DNA of 64,000 nucleotides from JAHFUS01 sp035689115. Lineage in GTDB: Bacteria > Actinomycetota > Acidimicrobiia > Acidimicrobiales > GCA-2861595. The stretch covers positions 11,901 through 75,900 of the forward strand of contig DASSMA010000056.1 of the NCBI GenBank assembly GCA_035689115.1. The letters run 5' to 3'. The notes beneath the pieces are model-generated. The model made no database searches. It had not been told where the DNA came from and was given only the letters and a program-made list of their open reading frames with translations. The stretch's first letter is position 1. Each line of letters opens with the position of its first letter. Position numbers and translations under genes: made by a program. Shown in pieces: positions 57,256 through 64,000 of this stretch.

Positions 57256-58140
57256 CTACGGGAGAAGCTCGAACGAGGCCTTGAACCTGTCGAACCCCGG
57301 CGGGGGGTTGTGCCCGGCGGTGACGCTGAGGATGTAGAAGCGGTTCGGCGCCCGCACGATGAGGACCTCGACGAACGCCTTGCCGTCGGCGCTGACGATG
57401 AGGCCCTGGACGGCCGGGTAGCCGGCGAAGGTCGTCGGGACACGGCTCTGCACCGTTCCCTTGATGGCGCCCGCCGCACCGTCCAGACCGACGTTGGGGT
57501 CGAAGCCGGCGCCGGGGGGAATGCCGCCGCTGGACACGGCGAAGGATTCCTCCTCGGATGCCGTGAAGTAGTTCGACAGTTCCATGGCCCCGGTTGGGAC
57601 GATCTGCTTCTGGGTGGTGTGGATCGGCTCGGAGGGGAAGGTGGCCCGGAACCCGTCGTCCGCCGCCACGAACGGCTTGCCGGCGCCGCCCCTGTTGTAC
57701 TCGTCGATGCTCACCTTGCCGGCGACGCCGGACATCCCGTTGACGAACGCACCGAGCACGGCAAGGCCGACGAACGCGCCGACGACGACGGCGGCCACGA
57801 TGAGCACGATCCGCCAGGTGCTCCGCTTCGCCGGCAGTGGCGCCGGACGGATGGTGCCGTAGGCGGGCTGGGGCCACCCGGGCTGGGCCGGCCCGGCCGG
57901 CGCGAAACGCGCCGGCTCCATGGGAGGCGACGCCGGGGGCGGCTGCGGGGCCCACGCCGGCCCGGCGGGGACGTCGGCCGGCGGCCTCGTCCGGCCCGGC
58001 GGCGGCACCGTGCCGCTGGCGGCCAGCGTCGCGGCGCTGTGCTCGCGGCAGGTGAGGGCACCGGGACGGATGGCGACCCCGCATTCCCGACATGCCGCGG
58101 GGACAGGAGGGGCTGCCAGCGGGTCCATGCTCACAGGCAT
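57256..58140 (-). CDS. Single-pass membrane protein with N-terminal zinc ribbon and C-terminal extracellular domain
   Basis: A 294-residue protein. The N-terminus has CRECGVAIRPGALTCREHS, a one-sided zinc ribbon, then a Pro-rich linker (40-100), one membrane helix (STWRIVLIVAAVVVGAFVGLAVLGAFV) and an outer domain (about 135-294; PFVAADDGFRATFPSEPIHTTQKQ, VQGLIVSADGKAFVEVLIVRAPNRFYILSV). The outer domain resembles those of unnamed actinobacterial proteins that bind lipids or other ligands. Role unknown. It converges end to end with the LCP gene. Confidence 0.6.
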   Translation of the reverse strand: MPVSMDPLAAPPVPAACRECGVAIRPGALTCREHSAATLAASGTVPPPGRTRPPADVPAGPAWAPQPPPASPPMEPARFAPAGPAQPGWPQPAYGTIRPAPLPAKRSTWRIVLIVAAVVVGAFVGLAVLGAFVNGMSGVAGKVSIDEYNRGGAGKPFVAADDGFRATFPSEPIHTTQKQIVPTGAMELSNYFTASEEESFAVSSGGIPPGAGFDPNVGLDGAAGAIKGTVQSRVPTTFAGYPAVQGLIVSADGKAFVEVLIVRAPNRFYILSVTAGHNPPPGFDRFKASFELLP

Positions 58141-58202
58141 CGGCCCCCAAGCCAGGGCGCTTGAGACAGTGGTGCCCGATCCGATGCGCTACAGCGGCTT
58201 GT

Positions 58203-58619
58203 TCACACCGTTCCGGACCGGCCCCGCACCATGAGCGCCGACCCCGACAGCAGGAGGGCGGCCAGCAGGGCCGTAGACAGGGTGAGGATCACCACCGCCG
58301 GCACCTGCGAGCCCCGCAATCCGTGGATCAGGGCCACCGCGCCGACGGCCGCGACGGCCAGGTAGACGCACCCTTCGCACGCCTGGTACACCACGAAGCC
58401 CATCGGCACGGGGCGGAGTCGCTCCGCCCTCGGCAAGCCCTGCGAGTCCTCGGGCCTGTAGCCGGTCCCGACCATGACGGCCTGCCTGGAGATGGTCAAC
58501 AGCGCCATCGCCGTGAAGAAGCCGGCGTTGAAGAGGTGCCCGCTCCCGGCCTGGATGGCGGCGATCGCGATGTCCACCGCGATCACCACTTCGGCCCGGA
58601 ACCAACCGGAACCCCGCAC
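58203..58619 (-). CDS. Small hypothetical membrane protein
   Basis: A 138-residue protein with about four hydrophobic segments (AEVVIAVDIAIAAIQAG, NAGFFTAMALLTISRQAV, MGFVVYQACEGCVYLAVAAVGAVALIHGL, VPAVVILTLSTALLAALLLSGSALMV). GTG 58619 is a guess at the start; upstream sequence in the same frame is low-quality coding. No family recognised. Confidence 0.45.
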   Translation of the reverse strand: MRGSGWFRAEVVIAVDIAIAAIQAGSGHLFNAGFFTAMALLTISRQAVMVGTGYRPEDSQGLPRAERLRPVPMGFVVYQACEGCVYLAVAAVGAVALIHGLRGSQVPAVVILTLSTALLAALLLSGSALMVRGRSGTV

Positions 58620-59226
58620 GTTCCCCCCCGTCGCCGCCGTCGGGCCAAGGGTACCGGGCGACGCGCCCTCAGGATCCCCGCCGGCGGGAGGTGAGGTGCT
58701 GGGTGAGGCAGGGCGTCCCGAACGCGGAGCCTCAGCCACTACCCCGAGCACCGGCCGTACCCGCAGTCCGGGGTGCTCCAGATTCCTCCACGGAGACCAG
58801 ATTGCTCCACGGCGTCTTGAGGCCGTCCGACCAGTTTCGCACCCAGCGCGCGCCCCCGCCCCTTCCCTGTCGGCGAAGGCGTCGCAGCCCTCTCCGGTGC
58901 CCTCGAAAAGGCGGCCGAGGCACCTCGCCGCGGTGAACAGGACGTTGCCAATGGACGTCACAGAACCGTCCACGACTTTGCCCGAGCCATGAACGGATGC
59001 ACCCAGCTGTGGCTGCCCCGACAGCGCTTCTGCGACACCTGCCCGCAGTTGCCGTCGAGGGCCAACCGGTTCATCGCGCCGGCCGCGACACAGTCGTGCC
59101 GGTTGGAGACCGCGTACGAGGGAGTTCCTACGGTGTCCCGCCACGAGCAGCCCGCCGGGGGCCGTCGATGTAGGTCGTCACGACTCCTCCGGCGGTGGGC
59201 CGCGAGTACACCAGACGCCCATGGTT
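58620..59226. other. Intergenic region without convincing gene
   Basis: About 600 bp with weaker codon bias than the genes around it. Several overlapping frames are open, but none has a start, ribosome-binding site or recognisable protein. It may hold decayed coding sequence and the promoter of the membrane gene at 58203. Confidence 0.4.
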
Positions 59227-60117
59227 TCACCCCGCCGCTGGCCAGCTGTTCCAGGTACCCGGAAGGCCGAGGACAGTTGTGGGTTCGGAGCCATCGGCGG
59301 CGGCGACCCACAGCGAGGGCCGGTCCTGCGTTGCCCCCAGCGCGATGTAGCCGAACAGGATTGCCCCTCCGGGCGTCCACACCGGGACGGCGACGTGGCC
59401 GGTGAGAACGTGACGGGGCGCGCCCCCGGCGACGGGGACGGCCCAGGCCCCGTCGTCGTAGGGGTCGATGCAGCTGGCGGCCACGAGCACCTGTGTGCCG
59501 GTGGGATCTGGCCTCGGCGAGGTCACGTTGCAGCCGTGGAGGAAGACGAAGGGAACCACGTTCAAGCCGTCGACCCCGGCCATGAAGATACCCACGCTGT
59601 GCGTCGCCGGGTCCCGCTGGGTGAGCAACAGGTGGCCGGCGTCGAGGTAGGCGCCGCACGGTGTGCTCCGCCACGGGCCCGGCGACAACAAGTCGGTTGT
59701 CCGGCCGGTAGCCAATTCCACGTGCGACAGCACCCAGGAGCCGGGCCGCACCCTGCGGGTCACGACGATGGCCGACGAGTCGGGCGCCCAGGCCGGGCAG
59801 GTCCACCTGGCGTCCGGCGGTGAGACTGTGCGGGCCTCCGAGCCGTCGACGGCCGTCTTCCACACGGAGAAGCCGTCCTCGAAGACGATGCTGCGCCCGT
59901 CGGGGGAGAAGGACGGGGAGGTGACGGCCGTGCCGACGTGGACCGCAGTGAGGTGCTCGACCCGGGCGTCGGCTTCGAGGGTGGCGCGCTGCAGGGTCGT
60001 CCGCTTGGTGACGAACGCGATACCCACCGCAGCGGGCATCGACCCCGGAGCCGGCGCCAGCGCTGCCCCCCGGGGGTCGGAACGAGTTCCCTCCAGCCGG
60101 GCAGCGGGGCGACGCAC
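59227..60117 (-). CDS. PD40/TolB-like beta-propeller, probably the 3' part of a frameshifted lipoprotein gene
   Basis: The frame encodes a propeller from GIAFVTKRTTLQRATLEADA onward, with SPSFSPDGRSIVFEDG, CPAWAPDSSAIVVTRR and VPVWTPGGAILFGY blades and conserved Cys, about 275 residues in all. It has no signal peptide of its own, while the overlapping frame upstream encodes a lipoprotein that loses sense exactly where this begins. Adding one base in the C6G5 run at 60066-60076 would join the two. If it is a separate gene, ATG 60042 is the best start. Confidence 0.55.
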   Translation of the reverse strand: MRRPAARLEGTRSDPRGAALAPAPGSMPAAVGIAFVTKRTTLQRATLEADARVEHLTAVHVGTAVTSPSFSPDGRSIVFEDGFSVWKTAVDGSEARTVSPPDARWTCPAWAPDSSAIVVTRRVRPGSWVLSHVELATGRTTDLLSPGPWRSTPCGAYLDAGHLLLTQRDPATHSVGIFMAGVDGLNVVPFVFLHGCNVTSPRPDPTGTQVLVAASCIDPYDDGAWAVPVAGGAPRHVLTGHVAVPVWTPGGAILFGYIALGATQDRPSLWVAAADGSEPTTVLGLPGTWNSWPAAG

Positions 60118-60614
60118 GCCCGGGTCAGCTGGTCGAACGCCCGCAGGTTGTCCCCGGCGTAGCGTTCGGCGTCGACCGCCGAACCGTCTGCGAGACGAAT
60201 TCCGGCGCGCAGGAGCCAGGCGAGAAGGTAGGGGTAGTCGTTGGCGTCGGCCGCCGCCTGGGCGACGGTGCCGTCCTCACCCCAGTTGCGGACCACCGCC
60301 TCGCCGGCCGCCACGTCCTCCTCGGCGAAGCGACGCACCACCGCGGCCAGCCCCGGCGTCAGCTCGGCGCGTACCCGCTCGACGGCTTGACGGCGTCTGG
60401 CCATGAACGCCGTCACCTCGCCGCGCGGGCGAGGCGGGACGAGGATGTCGGCTCTTTGGGCCATGAGGGGGCGAAGGGCGTCGAATGCGCGGCACATGGC
60501 GGCCGTCGACGTCGTCGTGGGGGCGTCGTGGGCCCGCCCGGCACATGCCGACAGGAGGACTAGCACCACGGTGCCCGCAAGTGTCGCCCGCGCCACCACC
60601 GCGTCACGCTCCAT
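59760..60614 (-). CDS. Lipoprotein N-terminal part, probably frameshifted into the propeller frame
   Basis: ATG 60614 opens a lipoprotein: signal ARATLAGTVVLVLLSACAGR with lipobox LSAC (Cys near residue 24), then a helical domain of about 150 residues (AFDALRPLMAQRADILVP, AVERVRAELTPGLAAVVRRFAEEDVAAG). After WRELVPTPGG (near 60075) the frame becomes Arg/Pro/Ser-rich and is the shadow of the propeller frame. A one-base change in the C6G5 run would fuse them into a lipoprotein-propeller of about 460 residues. A sequencing error or a real mutation is equally possible. Confidence 0.55.
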   Translation of the reverse strand: MERDAVVARATLAGTVVLVLLSACAGRAHDAPTTTSTAAMCRAFDALRPLMAQRADILVPPRPRGEVTAFMARRRQAVERVRAELTPGLAAVVRRFAEEDVAAGEAVVRNWGEDGTVAQAAADANDYPYLLAWLLRAGIRLADGSAVDAERYAGDNLRAFDQLTRACVAPLPGWRELVPTPGGQRWRRLRGRCPLRWVSRSSPSGRPCSAPPSKPTPGSSTSLRSTSARPSPPRPSPPTGAASSSRTASPCGRRPSTARRPAQSHRRTPGGPARPGRPTRRPSS

Positions 60615-60856
60615 GGGCGACAGCTATCAGCACACCGCATGGCAGGTCACCGACGGGAGAACGCCTACCACTCCCGCAGTCTTACTGATACCACTGCAGG
60701 ATCAAGTCGCCTCTACGAGCAGTGTGACCGGGGCGGCCTGACCTCGAGCGACCGCACGTCCCCGACGCGCGCGAGTTCGGCACGGTTTTCGGCGCCCGAG
60801 TTCGGCGCGCACCTCGACGCCCGGCGCGGCGCCGCGGAATGAAATGTCGCCGCGCA

Positions 60857-61159
60857 TCAGTTCCCGTGGTGGCCCTGGTAGAGCGCCACGAGCCGGGGAA
60901 GCCGCGATCGCAACTGATCCCAGTCATCGAAGTCGAAGTCCCAGGAAGGATCCAACTCCGGATAGCTGATGGAGACTCGATCTCGAGGGACATCCTGGCC
61001 GGTTACCGCCCGATAGGCCCGTGAGGCCACATCGGGCGGTGCGGCTGCAAGGATCGCGTTTACGCGCTCCGCGATGGCGGCGCCGTCGTCAGGATCAGGA
61101 ACTTGGCTTCGTGCGTCGGCGATCAGGGTCCAGAAGCCCGTGACGTCCATGGCGATCAT
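60857..61159 (-). CDS. Short DUF4240-like protein
   Basis: A 100-residue protein. The start MDVTGFWTLIADARSQV...IAERVNAILAAAPPDVASRAYRA resembles the N-terminus of DUF4240 proteins, and SYPELDPSWDFDFDDWDQLRSRLPRLVALYQ resembles their end, but the conserved middle (usually with WDLWGAAY) is missing. It may be an internally deleted, inactive copy or a compact relative. No function is known for the family. Confidence 0.45.
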   Translation of the reverse strand: MIAMDVTGFWTLIADARSQVPDPDDGAAIAERVNAILAAAPPDVASRAYRAVTGQDVPRDRVSISYPELDPSWDFDFDDWDQLRSRLPRLVALYQGHHGN

Positions 61160-61552
61160 CGTGCCACTCGGCTGCAGCCGCTGCCCTCCACACGACTCCG
61201 GCACGTGCACGCGCCCGGCGCACGGGCGTGGGCTTCTCGGCGCCCGGCCCCCGGCGCGGGCTCACGTGTCCGTTACCCGAGAGCCGGAGGGCGCTCGGCG
61301 CCAGTCCAAGGGTCCGCTCGACTGGCGACCGAGGGATCATGGGCAAGCCCTCTGTCGTATGGGTCGTTCGCGAGCGCTACGAGCACAATGGCGCAGAAGA
61401 CCGTTTCGCGTACTCGTTGCGTCGGCGAGCGGAGACCGGGGACGAAGTCGTGAGGGATCCGGCCGCCACGACGGGGCGCGAGTGGTCGCGGCGGGGGTCA
61501 TCCAACCAGGCCCTGGCGCCCGAAACGGCGCCGCCCCCGCGACAATCGGGAC
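61160..61552. other. Intergenic region without convincing gene
   Basis: About 390 bp. A frame from 61339 (MGKPSVVWVVRERYEHNGAE) looks protein-like for some 35 residues but then runs on as a shadow of the next gene. It may be the relic of a small gene. Promoters of both flanking genes must lie here. Confidence 0.35.
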
Positions 61553-63262
61553 GTGAGGAACGCGGGCGCGGCAGTCCTGTTGGCCATGGGGCTGGTTCGG
61601 CCCTCGGTCGGGCCCCGGCCGCTCGACGCGAGGTCGGCGAACGCCGCGCTCGTGCAGGCCCTGAACCGGTACCACGTCGCCGGCGGTGCCATAACGCTGC
61701 TCGAGCACGGGCACGTGACGAAGACCGTCGTCGCCGGCGTTGCCGACCGGTGGGGGGACCCGGTGCAGCCGACGACGCGGTTCGAGGTCGGATCGCTCTC
61801 GAAGACGCCGGCCGCGGTCACCGTCCTGCGGCTGGTGGACAAGGGTGAGCTGCCCCTCGACCGTCCCTTGACGATCCCGGGTTGGGCCGGTGGGAGCGAT
61901 CCGCTGACCTTGCGCCGGCTGTTGGACCACACCGCCGGGCTGTCGGTCGTCGGCTACCGGGGTGACGCCGACCCCCGGCCGGTGCCGACGCTGGCCGCGG
62001 CCATTGCCGGAGGCGACGGCGAGCCGGCTGTCCGGGAGGTGCACCGCCAAGGTCGGTTCCACTACTCGGGCGGCGGGTATGCCCTGAGCCAGGACGTGGC
62101 CGAGCACGTCGACGGCCGGCCGTTCGCCCAGTTGGCGGCGGCGGAGGTTCTTGGCCCGGCGGGAATGGCCCACAGCGACTTCGGTGGCGGCGTCGACGCA
62201 GCCGACGTGGCCGAGCCCTTCGCCAACACCGGCCGGCCGGTGCCGCTGCGCCGGTTCACGGAGGTTGCGCCCGAGGGGCTGGTCACGACCAGCTCCGACT
62301 ACGCCCGCCTGCTGGCACGCCTGCTCGGCGCCGCCGGCGGGCGCGACCCGACGCCGATCCTGTCGCCTGCCCTGGCCCGGCAGGTCCTCCAGGCCCAGCC
62401 GGGCACCCGAGGAGCCGACGGCCTCACCCGGCGCAGCGCGTACGGGCTGGGCGCCTTCCTTGCCTTCGAACCGGGCCACGACGTCACGATGTGGCACCCC
62501 GGCGTCAACCCCGGATGGGCGGCGATGTTCGCCGTCGACCCGGTGCGAGGCGACGGGATCGTGGTGGTGACGAACAGCGACAGCGGGATCCTCGCTGCCT
62601 CCGACCTTGTCTGCGCTTGGACTCGGGCCGGGCCCCGCGCTGCTCCCCGTGTGTGCGGGGTGGTCCGGCGGGGCACCGAGACGCTGTTCGTCACCAGCAC
62701 GCTGTGCGTCGTCGCCCTCGGTCTCAGCTCCTTGTGGTCTGTCGGGGTCCTGGTCCGGTACCGGCGCCGGGCGCTGCGGACCTCCCGCTCGCCCCTCGCC
62801 ATCCGCCGGACCGCCCTCCTCTTCGTGCCCGGCGCCCTCGTCGCGGTGGGCGAGACCGACGTGGCGACGAGATGGATCTGGGGCGACGAGATAAGGCCGG
62901 TGTGGCTGCTCCCACGTGTGGTGGAGGTGGCCGCGGCGACCTTCATCGCGGCGTTCGTCGTCTGGGTGGTGCTCGCCATGCTCAGGCCGCCGCCTCCGGT
63001 CCGGCGCCGCAGCATTCGCCTGCTCCTTGCCGGCGCCCTCGCCGGCAGTTGGTGGACGCCGGCCGCCGCCACGCTCGTACTGGGGACGGACGAGGTGATC
63101 CCGGCGCGCGCCGCCCCCCGCCTGTTGACCGCACTTGTCGCCGTTGCGCTGCTCCGGCTCGTCGCCACCGCTCGGCCGGCTGGCGAACTCAGGCGGTTCC
63201 TCCCGGCACTGGCCCGCTTCCGTGCCGCCGGCGCAGCCGGCGCGCGAAGACCGAGCATCTGA
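61553..63262 (+). CDS. Beta-lactamase-fold serine hydrolase with C-terminal membrane domain
   Basis: A 569-residue protein. A short hydrophobic N-terminus is followed by the class C-like domain (about 30-340): the SxxK motif in FEVGSLSKTPAAVTVLRLVDKGEL, LLDHTAGL, the second-motif Tyr in HYSGGGYAL and a final WHPGVNPGWAAMF in place of the KTG box. Residues about 370-560 contain four or five membrane helices (LFVTSTLCVVALGLSSLW, ALLFVPGALVAVG, VVEVAAATFIAAFVVWVVLAML). Relatives are peptidases or esterases acting on the outer face of the membrane. GTG 61553 is the start. Confidence 0.75.
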   Translation: MRNAGAAVLLAMGLVRPSVGPRPLDARSANAALVQALNRYHVAGGAITLLEHGHVTKTVVAGVADRWGDPVQPTTRFEVGSLSKTPAAVTVLRLVDKGELPLDRPLTIPGWAGGSDPLTLRRLLDHTAGLSVVGYRGDADPRPVPTLAAAIAGGDGEPAVREVHRQGRFHYSGGGYALSQDVAEHVDGRPFAQLAAAEVLGPAGMAHSDFGGGVDAADVAEPFANTGRPVPLRRFTEVAPEGLVTTSSDYARLLARLLGAAGGRDPTPILSPALARQVLQAQPGTRGADGLTRRSAYGLGAFLAFEPGHDVTMWHPGVNPGWAAMFAVDPVRGDGIVVVTNSDSGILAASDLVCAWTRAGPRAAPRVCGVVRRGTETLFVTSTLCVVALGLSSLWSVGVLVRYRRRALRTSRSPLAIRRTALLFVPGALVAVGETDVATRWIWGDEIRPVWLLPRVVEVAAATFIAAFVVWVVLAMLRPPPPVRRRSIRLLLAGALAGSWWTPAAATLVLGTDEVIPARAAPRLLTALVAVALLRLVATARPAGELRRFLPALARFRAAGAAGARRPSI

Positions 63263-63321
63263 CGCGCGCTGGGCCGGAGGGTCCGAAGCCCGCCCGGAAT
63301 CGCACGCGGGTGGAGGCCCGG

Positions 63322-64000
63322 TCATGACCTCCCCGCACGAAGCCTCGCTCGTCGCCTGACGATGACGGCGACGGCGAGCAGCCCGACGATCCCGATGACG
63401 GCGACGACGTAGGCAACGGACCGAGATGCCGCCCCGGAGATCTTCCAGGTGCCGAGTCGGTCCCAGGTCGTGCCGAACCCGTCGTCGTCGGTGACGCGCA
63501 GGAACTGCTGGAGCTCGCCCCGGGCGCCGCCGACGGGCGTGACGGCCCAGGTGGCCTTCACCGTCGGGGCGGTGGGGCCCTGGCCCTTGACCGAGGTCCG
63601 GGCCAGGTCGAGGTCTGCGTGCCCGCCGTGCAGGACGCGCCGCTCCCCCGGCACGCCCTCCACGAAGCGGTGGGCATCCGGGTCGTACACACCCACCTTC
63701 CCGGTCTCCTGGTCGAAGCGGGCCCACAGGGCGAAGGGCCTGCCGTCCTCGGCGCCGAACCCCTCGGCCAGCTTCAACTCGATCGACCGCACGTGCTTCC
63801 AGCCCTTGGGGTCGGAGCAGGTGGTGACGACGAGCCGCTGGGTGCCGAGCCCGCTCGAAAGCTCGCTCGGGGCGTTCAGGCCGCTGCCGGCGGCGGCACC
63901 GACGTCGCGGCGCCACCACATGCCGGCGCCCATGGTGCCGACGAAGAGGGCCCGGTTGGGCGAGATGCCGATGCCGGTGATGGGGACGCCCCTCGGCAGC
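63322..64000 (-). CDS. Propeller-type surface protein with C-terminal membrane anchor (5' end outside the window)
   Basis: The minus-strand frame is open from the window edge to its stop at 63322, so the N-terminus is missing. The first visible residues, GVPITGIGISPNRALFVGTMGAGMWW, look like the last blade of a BNR/Ycf48-type propeller. A beta-rich domain follows (RLVVTTCSDPKGWKHVRSIELKLAEGFG, VKATWAVTPVGGARGELQQFLRVTDDDGFGTTWDRLGTWKISG), then one membrane helix (SVAYVVAVIGIVGLLAVAVIV) and a basic tail. The topology puts the propeller outside the cell. Confidence 0.6.
   Translation of the reverse strand, partial: LPRGVPITGIGISPNRALFVGTMGAGMWWRRDVGAAAGSGLNAPSELSSGLGTQRLVVTTCSDPKGWKHVRSIELKLAEGFGAEDGRPFALWARFDQETGKVGVYDPDAHRFVEGVPGERRVLHGGHADLDLARTSVKGQGPTAPTVKATWAVTPVGGARGELQQFLRVTDDDGFGTTWDRLGTWKISGAASRSVAYVVAVIGIVGLLAVAVIVRRRARLRAGRS

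Noticed and set aside
61339..61552. Possible small gene starting MGKPSVVWVV
   Set aside because: Only about 35 residues look protein-like, there is no clear ribosome-binding site, and the frame continues as a shadow of the beta-lactamase-fold gene.

Overview
The window is a very GC-rich, densely coded stretch of a bacterial chromosome, almost certainly from an actinobacterium. Evidence: strong third-position G/C bias, many GTG and TTG starts, four-base stop/start overlaps, an F420 gene (cofC), an HU protein with a mycobacterial-type Lys/Ala tail, a maleylpyruvate-isomerase-type (mycothiol family) protein and an LCP cell-wall ligase. A deep lineage such as Acidimicrobiia or Thermoleophilia is a guess. 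I found no rRNA, tRNA, CRISPR array, prophage or transposase. The first and last genes are cut by the window edges.

Layout. 1-2.1 kb: end of an assimilatory nitrate reductase followed by a HemD-like winged-helix regulator. 2.2-12.7 kb: mixed metabolic, membrane and secreted genes (zinc peptidase, carotenoid-desaturase-like oxidoreductase, diguanylate cyclase, DUF2278 protein, MFS exporter with an operator-like promoter, BNR-repeat secreted protein). 12.7-16.4 kb: monooxygenase-like protein, N5-glutamine-type methyltransferase, MsrB, a second cyclase and a Pro-rich secreted protein.

16.5-21.4 kb is the most notable part: a tight operon for a glycine/sarcosine/betaine-reductase-like system in the order grdE-like, grdB, grdC-like, trxA, grdA. 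grdB and grdA each contain an in-frame TGA at the family's selenocysteine position, so each looks like two broken frames unless TGA is read as Sec. selD lies 10 kb downstream, consistent with a Sec-using host. The GrdE-like protein lacks the Asn-Cys site at which clostridial GrdE is cleaved to make its pyruvoyl subunit, and no grdD is present, so the chemistry may differ from the clostridial pathway.

21.4-31.8 kb: secreted beta-propeller, ECF sigma factor with a 12-bp hairpin over its ribosome-binding site and its membrane partner, thiC under a TPP riboswitch, small conserved genes, RNase HII, selD. 31.8-41.4 kb: cutA, GH38 mannosidase, gpsA, a four-gene operon (phosphoesterase, small protein, cofC, PIG-L deacetylase) linked by GTGA/CTGA/TTGA overlaps, two histone-like genes, a uracil-DNA glycosylase and a channel-like protein. 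41.5-48.4 kb: two CooC-like ATPases, the second lying with a small ferredoxin between inverted copies of a ~190-bp repeat, then a group-2 sigma factor, CAP-domain protein, prenyl synthase and PadR regulator. 48.5-54.5 kb: membrane sulfite-oxidase-like protein, GMC oxidase, FAD desaturase-like protein. 54.6-64 kb: Ig-repeat secreted protein with a Gly/Tyr-rich segment, LCP protein, secreted or membrane proteins of unknown role, an apparently frameshifted lipoprotein/propeller gene, a beta-lactamase-fold membrane protein and a partial propeller-type protein. A perfect palindrome with identical 17-bp arms occurs twice, once inside a reading frame (13.8 kb) and once between convergent genes (52.5 kb).
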